DNA from: Udaeobacter sp963725505
Lineage (GTDB): Bacteria; Verrucomicrobiota; Verrucomicrobiia; Chthoniobacterales; UBA10450
Length of the DNA stretch: 64,000 nt
NCBI GenBank assembly: GCA_963725505.1
Contig: CAVRYN010000005.1
Span: 434,001-498,000 of the forward strand
Direction: 5' to 3'
The notes under the pieces were generated by a model. The model saw only the letters and a program-made list of their open reading frames with translations, did no database searches and was not told the DNA's origin. Each line of letters begins with the position of its first letter. Within the stretch, counting starts at the first letter, position 1. Of this stretch, positions 58,186-64,000 are shown in pieces. The translations under genes were made by a program, and so were the position numbers.

Positions 58186-60389
58186 AAATTCTCTTGGGGC
58201 AATCGGAGCCGGATTTTTCGTCGTCACATTTTGTCTGGTTCTGCTTTGGCACAATCCGCTCGTCTTTTGGAATGACGACTACGAATTGTCGATTCTGCCG
58301 GTATTCGCGGATGTAGCGCGCAGTTGGTCCGAAGGCTATTGGCCAATACTAAGTCCGTATTCGTGGGTATGCGGCAATCTCGCTGGCGAATTTCAGTACG
58401 GCACGTTCTCGGTCTTTATAAATGCAGCTGTCATTCTCATCTGGAAATTTCCGCTGACGTTTCCACAACAAGCCGCAGCGCTTTCGATCGCGCACCTGTT
58501 TGTTCTGGCGATGGGCGCATTCTTGCTTGCGCGCGACCGCCGACTTTCGGTGGCGTTGTCGGCTTTTGTGGCGCTGATCGCCTCGCTAAACGGCTGGATC
58601 ATTTGTTGGGGCGCAACAGATTGGTTCGGCGCGCTCGGCGCGTTCACGTGGCTACCCTGGGCGTGGTGGGGTGCCGAGCGCGCATTGGATCAAAAACGAA
58701 CGAAATGGCGATTCCTCTGGCCAGCGCCATTTGTTTACCTCGTCGTCACAGGCGGATTCCCCTACACGGTTTTGATGATGCTGCTCTTGATCGCGTGGTT
58801 AGCGATCAAAGCAATGTGGGAGCGGCCATCGGAAGAGCTGCGATAGCCGGGACACTAAGGTCCCTCCCACATTGGCAATCTTGCCGATGCTTTTTGGTGT
58901 CGCGCTCGGTCTCGGATTGTCCGCGCCCGCGTGGCTCTCGATTCTCGATCTCGTTCACGGTTCAGCGCGCGAATTGCAGTCGCCAGCAGCACACTGGCAA
59001 TGGCTTGTTCCGCCCTCGTCGTTGCCCGGTTTGATCTTGCCATGCTGGACTGTCAATTGGGCGGATTTTTCCAGCCGTTATTTGCCACACACAGCAACCG
59101 AATTAGCATGCGGGCTAGTCGCTCCCGCAGCACTTATCGGTGGATTCCTCTGGCGTGGGCGTATGCTCGTCAGGCAAATTAAGTGGGAGCTTCTCTTGCT
59201 CTTGCTCTTGCTCGTGCTCTGCATGATTCCAACGGCTGGGCTTTTCCGCTGGAGTTTTCGCTGGCTTCCATTTTTCCATTTGGTTCTCGCAATTTGCGCA
59301 GCGGAAGTGCTGCAAATGACGCCCCGATCAGTGACCGTGGCTACAACTGCTCTCGGTCTCGTCGTTTTGACGGCTATTGCAATGTTCATCGTGCGTGCAA
59401 CAGGCACCTGCGCTTTCCCTCTGACATGGATTTTAATCGGGCTCGCGGGGATTTGGTGGCTGGCAACGCTCTGGTTGCGTGATTCTGAATTTCAAAAATG
59501 GGGACCCGTTGTGATCACGTTTTTGGCATTTCTCGCTACATATTTCTGCATCCCAACCAACTGCGGGGTCCCCAAGTACAATTTTTCTCAAGAACTGCTT
59601 AAACCTACGCCGCTCGATCCCCGCCGACTTTATATCAGCATCTATCCGTGGGCGGAGCTTACCTATTGCGTAGCGAACAAGCCGGAACCGGTTGGCCAAA
59701 CTCTGCGGCCGGGCAGCACATCGATGTGGGCTGGATTGCATTTCATCAATGGCTACAGCCCAATCAGAGCCGCTGGCGTGGCGCGCGAGTTCGCGGCCAC
59801 GATCCACGGTGAAATCAATCCGGAAGTTGGAGAATATTTGCTCAATCATCAAGCAGGCGAGGGTGGTGAACTAGCATTGATGGGAGTGGACGGAATCGTC
59901 GTTGCACGGGAAATCGATCTTGTCCCGCAGCCATCCTCTGAATGGGAGCTCGTCGTTTCAACAGATGAAGGACGCGTGTTTCACCGGCGCAGCGCGCCAT
60001 TCGCGCGCATGCGCTCAGTTACGTCGATCGATTCACGGCCTGACGAGCAGTTTGTGCCCGCAACGATTTCGCAGATCGATGATTCGCGAAACCGAGTGGA
60101 AGCTGATATCGATGTGCCGAATGGCGATCGGCCTGCGTTGGTCACTTTTTCGCGGCCGTATTTTCGCGGATATCAGGCGCGCCTGGGCGATCAAAAACTC
60201 GCCGTCACTTCCTATCGCGGATTATTTCCAGTGGTGAAAATTCCGCCGGGCATGCATGGGCGGCTTACTCTTGCCTATCGGCCATATTGGCTGATCTGGG
60301 GAGGCGGCGCCGCAATCGCCTGTGCTTTAGTTATCGCGCTGAGCCTTGTCGTCGCGATTTCGCGGAGACACGCGGACCGAAGGATTTAA
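58136..60389 (+). pseudogene. YfhO-like membrane protein split by a 61-bp palindrome
   Basis: The first open segment (to 58846) has five or six spans (TFCLVLLWHNPLVFWNDDYE, LSPYSWVCGNLAGEFQYGTF, LLLIAWLAIKA). The second (58872-60389) continues with ILPMLFGVALGLGLSAPAWL, further spans and a C-terminal soluble beta-rich part (VTFSRPYFRGYQARLGD) typical of YfhO-like envelope membrane proteins. The frames differ. Deleting exactly 58813-58873 (61 bases) joins them in frame as AWLAIKA-AILPMLFGV. As it stands the protein is truncated; the intact form would be about 730 residues. YfhO relatives glycosylate lipids or teichoic acids. Confidence 0.85.
58813..58873. repeat. REP-like palindrome inserted in coding DNA
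   Basis: The ends AATGTGGGAG and CTCCCACATT are perfect inverses. Internal hairpins are GCGGC/GCTGC on the left and GGGAC-CTTAGT-GTCCC on the right (read inverted). The foot GTGG precedes each hairpin, as in the GTRG family. 61 bases is 3n+1, so it shifts the frame. Confidence 0.85.
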
Positions 60390-60501
60390 GCGAAAGACGA
60401 AAAAGTTTTTGCCATAAGCCAGCGACCACTGCTTAAATGCGACCCCTTAAATTTCGTGCTCCGAATCGGATCACAACAAACCAGAAGAAAAGGTGATTGG
60501 T

Positions 60502-61362
60502 ATGAAAGCTACCAAGCTATCGGCAAGAAACTTGATCAATCGCTGGTTCTTGCGGCGCGGTTTCGTTCCCGTCCTTCGAGTCGGGCTCGTCACTGGTCTC
60601 GTATCCGTCGTCGCAAATTTCGCCTGCGGCCAAGATAGCGGCAACGTTCGTCCCGCCATGCTTGCCAGTGGCGGGGATTCGGTCGCTGCCTGCCTTCACT
60701 ATCCGGCGAAGGCGAAAGCAAAGAAGGACGAAGCGGCAATTCCCTTTTACTGCGAGGTCGGAGCAGATGGTAAGCCGGCGTTTATCTCGTTATTCGGTCC
60801 CGAAGACAAGACGGAGTTCAGGGTTGCCCTCTTGAAGGCGCTGTCACAAGGTCGCTTTCAACCAGCGATGTCTGGCGGCAAGGCGGTTCCCGTGTTGTTG
60901 GGAGGGACGGCGTTCTTCATGTTTCGCGGCGACGAGCCAGTAATGGCCATCTCGCTCTCGACTGCGGACAAGGAAAAGACAGCCGCGCTTGGCAATTATA
61001 TTCAGCCGCAGCTGCTTAGTACCAACCTCGAGTTCCGTCGCAAGCTTTGGCACGCGCAGCATGATCCAGGCATACATCCCCTCATGGGTGTGTCGTCTGT
61101 GCATGCTGGGGCGGTGGTGCTGGCACAGATCGATGCGCAAGGCAACGTCGTCAGCACAGAGATCGTTGCCGAATCACGCCCGGGTGCCGGGTATGGAGCC
61201 TTGCTCGTAAAGGGATTTCAGGGCGCGAAGTTTATTCCCGCGTTTAGCAATGGCAAGCCCGTCGCCGGCCAGTTCGATATGATTGCTAATTACGACAAGA
61301 TGCAGAGCCCCAATTCGGAGCCCGGCGACACGCATATCAAGCGCGATTTTACCAATTGGTGA
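60502..61362 (+). CDS. Secreted protein with two TonB-C-like domains
   Basis: 286 residues from the ATG at 60502 (AAAAGGTGA upstream; an in-frame GTG is three codons earlier). An N-terminal hydrophobic segment (VLRVGLVTGLVSVVANFACG) is followed by two related domains: IPFYCEVGADGKPAFISLFG then EFRVALLKALSQGRFQPAMS, and again VVLAQIDAQGNVVSTEIVAE then GYGALLVKGFQGAKFIPAFS with GKPVAGQF. Both follow the TonB C-terminal strand order (V-xxxGxVxxxxVxxSS, ALxxxRFxPA). There is no Pro-rich spacer; the role of such tandem domains is unknown. Confidence 0.65.
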   Translation: MKATKLSARNLINRWFLRRGFVPVLRVGLVTGLVSVVANFACGQDSGNVRPAMLASGGDSVAACLHYPAKAKAKKDEAAIPFYCEVGADGKPAFISLFGPEDKTEFRVALLKALSQGRFQPAMSGGKAVPVLLGGTAFFMFRGDEPVMAISLSTADKEKTAALGNYIQPQLLSTNLEFRRKLWHAQHDPGIHPLMGVSSVHAGAVVLAQIDAQGNVVSTEIVAESRPGAGYGALLVKGFQGAKFIPAFSNGKPVAGQFDMIANYDKMQSPNSEPGDTHIKRDFTNW

Positions 61363-61523
61363 CATACGGCCGCGGGAAGACGGCGTGCAGGCAGTGAGTG
61401 CACTACTTGTCCGCTGCCAGATGCCGCGTTGCGCAGATGCCGCAGGGAACAGCGCCCGACCATGCGGCACCGCGCAATCCAATGATGTTGCACTGTGAAG
61501 ATTTGGTTCGATTTTATCCAATC

Positions 61524-61964
61524 GTGAAAAAGTCACTCGTAGCGTTTACCATATTTTTCTCAGCCATCGCTGCCACGTTCGGAGATCTCAAGCCCACCGA
61601 TTCGAGCGCTCCGGTCCTGCAATATTTTGAGCCTGTTCAAATCGCTCCAAGGGCTGGCCATACAGATGCACCGAACTTTACTTTCGACGCGGGAAAACCG
61701 TTGCTTACGATAAGGTCTGTGCGCCAGTTAATCCCTCATCGAGATGGAAAAGGCGTTACAATCGTTCTAAACGAAAAAGACAGACAGCAATACGCGGAGC
61801 TGACCCGGCGATTTAAAGGTCGCCTGCTAATATGTGTTGCTGCAGCCGATGTGATCAGCATCGAGCAGATCACTTCTCCGGTGGAGAACGGACTGATTGA
61901 GTTTAGTGATGCCCGCTATACGGGGCATATCGCCAGATATCTTCGTCGCCGATTTGGCATGTAG
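61524..61964 (+). CDS. Secreted SecD-head-like protein
   Basis: 146 residues from the GTG at 61524, which gives MKKSLVAFTIFFSAIAATFG, a clean signal peptide; earlier in-frame starts lack one. The mature part contains PLLTIRSVRQLIPHRDGKGV, TIVLNEKDRQQYAELTRRFK and GRLLICVAAADVISIEQITS. The sequence from VTIVLNEKD to the SPVENGLIEF segment resembles the P1 head of SecD/SecDF, which also carries a FKGRLL-like strand. A free periplasmic copy of that head without the membrane channel is unusual. Identification is by pattern and is moderate. Confidence 0.5.
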   Translation: MKKSLVAFTIFFSAIAATFGDLKPTDSSAPVLQYFEPVQIAPRAGHTDAPNFTFDAGKPLLTIRSVRQLIPHRDGKGVTIVLNEKDRQQYAELTRRFKGRLLICVAAADVISIEQITSPVENGLIEFSDARYTGHIARYLRRRFGM

Positions 61965-61985
61965 CGTTGCCGGGTCCTGGCGCCG

Positions 61986-63209
61986 CTACAATTTTTTTGG
62001 ATCTTCGAGCAGATCGATCACCCGCTTGAGCAAGCGTCCCGCGCCGCCGCCGTCGATGCTGCGATGATCGAAGCTCAGTGTGATTTGCGCTTCGGTTTTG
62101 GGAACGAATTCTTTTTTTTCTTCATGCCACGACGGAATTTTTTTCCCGGCTCCGAGACCGAGCAGCAATGTTTGGTCTGGCAGCGGAATGGGCGTCCCCC
62201 ATTCCATTCCGAAGGTCCCGAAGTTCGAAACGGTCGCGATGCCACCGGCTTGCATGTCCGGTGAAATTCGCCGTTGTCGCGCGAGTTCGACGAGGTCCTT
62301 GTATTTGGTGGTGAGATCAACAAGTGAAGTTTTATCGGCGGAACGAATCACCGGCACCATGATTCCGTCCTCCGCTTCAACCGCAATGCCGACGTCGATC
62401 GAGTTTGATTGCACTACGCGGTTGCCGATCAGTTTCGCAGCTGCGCCCGGGTTTTCTGCGAGCGCGAGGGCGAGAGCGCGCAGAGCGTAAAGACCGGGAC
62501 CTGGCTTTGGATCACGCGATTGCCGATCTTGCAGCACCGGGTCGAGATTTACCGACGAGCCAATGGTCGAAAGCGGGCGCGTCCAACTCCGCCGCATCGC
62601 ATCCGCCACGCCGGCGCGAATGGCGGAAGCTTCATGCGCGGTCTGTTTCTCGATCTTGTGCAGGAAATTCTCGAGATCCTTAATCGTGACGCGATTGCCT
62701 GCGCCAGTGCCCATGATCCCGGCCAAGTCCACCGTTGTTAATTGCAACTCGGCCATGCGTGCGCGCACGCGCGGCGACATGAAAGTGGCGCCTTTCGTGA
62801 TTGCCGGAACGGGCAGGTCGCCAACACGCGCGCCTTCGCCGTCGCGCGCGGCGATTTTTCTCTCTCGCGCCGGAGCAACTTCCTGATCAGCGCGCGCGGG
62901 AATTTCTTCAGCCACTTCTCGCTGTGAAGGAGGCGGCGCTTGTTTCGCGAATCGCGCCGCGTCTGCCTCGCTCGCTTCTACGTAGCCAATCACTGCACCG
63001 ACTGGGTAGGTCTCCTTTAATTGCACCGTGATCTTGTCAATTTTGCCTTTGCATGGCGTGGTCACGCCCATGACCGCTTTGTTGGTCTCGACGTCGATAA
63101 TTTCCTGATCGTCCACGACCTCGTCGCCAGGTTTTACCTTGATATCGACAATCGTGGCTTCAGCGATCGATTCGCCCAGCTGCGGCATGATGATTGGGAC
63201 TTGCGGCAT
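61986..63209 (-). CDS. pdhC: Pyruvate dehydrogenase E2 (dihydrolipoyl acetyltransferase)
   Basis: About 407 residues from the ATG at 63209. A lipoyl domain with the lipoylated Lys in DVETNKAVMGV (about residue 42) and PVGAVIGYVEASE, an Ala/Pro/Arg linker, a peripheral-subunit-binding domain (MSPRVRARMAELQLTTVDLA, then GAGNRVTIKDLENFL) and a catalytic domain ending LSFDHRSIDGGGAGRLLKRV with the HxxxDG active site. It transfers acetyl from lipoate to CoA in the pyruvate (or a related 2-oxoacid) dehydrogenase complex. It lies five bases after the E1-beta gene. Confidence 0.93.
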   Translation of the reverse strand: MPQVPIIMPQLGESIAEATIVDIKVKPGDEVVDDQEIIDVETNKAVMGVTTPCKGKIDKITVQLKETYPVGAVIGYVEASEADAARFAKQAPPPSQREVAEEIPARADQEVAPARERKIAARDGEGARVGDLPVPAITKGATFMSPRVRARMAELQLTTVDLAGIMGTGAGNRVTIKDLENFLHKIEKQTAHEASAIRAGVADAMRRSWTRPLSTIGSSVNLDPVLQDRQSRDPKPGPGLYALRALALALAENPGAAAKLIGNRVVQSNSIDVGIAVEAEDGIMVPVIRSADKTSLVDLTTKYKDLVELARQRRISPDMQAGGIATVSNFGTFGMEWGTPIPLPDQTLLLGLGAGKKIPSWHEEKKEFVPKTEAQITLSFDHRSIDGGGAGRLLKRVIDLLEDPKKL

Positions 63210-63214
63210 GGATT

Positions 63215-64000
63215 CTATTCTCGCAGCAGTGCGCGAGCCTTGGTTGCGATTTCTTTTTCGTTCGGCCGATGCGCGCTCCAAAGATTTGGGTGATACGGAA
63301 TCGGAGTGTCTTTCGCATTGAGACGTTGCGGCGCTGCATCCAGCAGATGAAAACCCTGGCTCGTGACGCGCGCGATGACTTCTGCGGTTGCACCGCCCCA
63401 GGGAAATGACTCGCCGACGCAGAGCAAACGTCCCGTGCGTGCGATGGATGCCAGCACTGTGTCGGTGTCTAGCGGTTTAACCGTGCGCAGATCGACCACC
63501 TCAATTTCGAAACCTTCGCGCGCGAGTTCCTCTGCTGCCGCGAGAGATTCCTGCACCATTGCGCTGTAGCTCACGATGGTGAGATCGCGTCCTTGCCGCG
63601 CAATGCGCGCGCGACCGGTCGGCAAACCTTTGTCCGGCAATTTGTCGGCCTTGAGATGATAATAGAGATATTTGTGTTCGCAGTAGATGACCGGATCATC
63701 AATCGCCACAGCTTCTATCAACATCGTGTAAGCGTCTTCCACTGTCGCCGGCGTCATCACGATCAGTCCGGGATAGTGCGCGTAAATAGATTCCATCGAT
63801 TGACTGTGAAACGGCCCGCTGCCTTTTGTTCCACCGGACGGCAGACGTACCGTGATCGGCACTGGCACGCTTGTTCGCCAGTAATGCGTGCCGGCGTGGT
63901 TTAGGATTTGGTTGAGTGCAATGCTGGAGAAATCGGCAAACTGCATTTCGACAATCGGCCGCATTCCTTGCATGGCGGCGCCAATCGCGGTGCCGACGAT
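63215..64000 (-). CDS. pdhB: Pyruvate dehydrogenase E1 beta subunit (partial, 5' end outside window)
   Basis: The frame stays open to the window edge. Visible part: IVGTAIGAAMQGMRPIVEMQ, FADFSSIALNQILNHAGTHY, GTKGSGPFHSQSMESIYAHY, PGLIVMTPATVEDAYTMLIE, then the C-terminal transketolase domain VVDLRTVKPLDTDTVLASIA and CVGESFPWGGATAEVI. This is the TPP-enzyme beta chain of branched E1 (alpha2-beta2). The E1-alpha gene is expected just beyond the window edge. It is co-transcribed with E2. Confidence 0.93.
   Translation of the reverse strand: MVGTAIGAAMQGMRPIVEMQFADFSSIALNQILNHAGTHYWRTSVPVPITVRLPSGGTKGSGPFHSQSMESIYAHYPGLIVMTPATVEDAYTMLIEAVAIDDPVIYCEHKYLYYHLKADKLPDKGLPTGRARIARQGRDLTIVSYSAMVQESLAAAEELAREGFEIEVVDLRTVKPLDTDTVLASIARTGRLLCVGESFPWGGATAEVIARVTSQGFHLLDAAPQRLNAKDTPIPYHPNLWSAHRPNEKEIATKARALLRE

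Overview
The window reads as chromosomal DNA of a free-living, moderately GC-rich bacterium. Protein style and the repeat landscape suggest a soil Verrucomicrobiota (Chthoniobacterales or Udaeobacter-like). That assignment is inference: no rRNA gene is present to settle it. The stretch holds one tRNA-Arg(CCU) gene, a tmRNA gene, a complete tryptophan gene set, kynureninase, a primary-type sigma factor, mutS, comM/yifB, a sirtuin and the end of a pyruvate dehydrogenase cluster. Secreted and membrane proteins of unknown function lie between them.

Layout. 1-5 kb is an accessory patch: small secreted or membrane proteins, a near-identical tetratricopeptide array broken by a frameshift and flanked by 181-bp direct repeats, three copies of a 59-bp hairpin repeat, and a tandem repeat built on the 3' end of the tRNA-Arg gene. 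5-12 kb carries a CPBP protease, a RES/Xre toxin-antitoxin pair, a receiver protein, an MscS-cNMP channel, an MFS carrier and a REP-associated tyrosine transposase (RAYT) flanked by inverted REPs. 12-20 kb holds small transporters, a YVTN propeller, a frameshifted FAD oxidoreductase joined by a REP to its neighbour, a HigBA-like pair and type I specificity-subunit debris. 20.7-29.3 kb is the minus-strand operon aroF-trpG-trpE-trpD-trpC-trpF-trpB-trpA, preceded by a promoter, a 27-codon leader ORF with one Trp codon and a terminator hairpin. Three of its gaps contain interspersed repeats. 29-43 kb has an M2 dipeptidase, a sirtuin, a TolB/TPR protein, a metallo-hydrolase, three paralogous secreted proteins, small lipoproteins, kynU, comM and the sigma factor. 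43-50 kb has a DUF4142 protein, a TPR protein, mutS with three frameshifts, a phytase/PTP-like phosphatase and tmRNA. 50-64 kb has a sulfotransferase plus asparagine synthase, an ABC importer of the nitrate/sulfonate/taurine class, a DUF1460 protein, a metallo-hydrolase, a YfhO-like membrane protein split by a 61-bp palindrome, TonB-like and SecD-like secreted proteins, and pyruvate dehydrogenase E2 and E1-beta.

Two themes run through the window. First, many short palindromic elements carry GTAG, GGAG or GTGG at the hairpin foot and usually come as inverted pairs; one RAYT gene could be their mobilising enzyme. They sit between genes, inside the trp operon, and in two places they alter a coding region. 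Second, about nine single-base or few-base frameshifts affect otherwise good genes (trpF, mutS three times, DUF4142, FAD oxidoreductase, COG4705 protein, outer-membrane-like protein, TPR array). The broken trpF inside an otherwise intact operon makes sequencing or assembly error at least as likely as true decay for the single-base cases.
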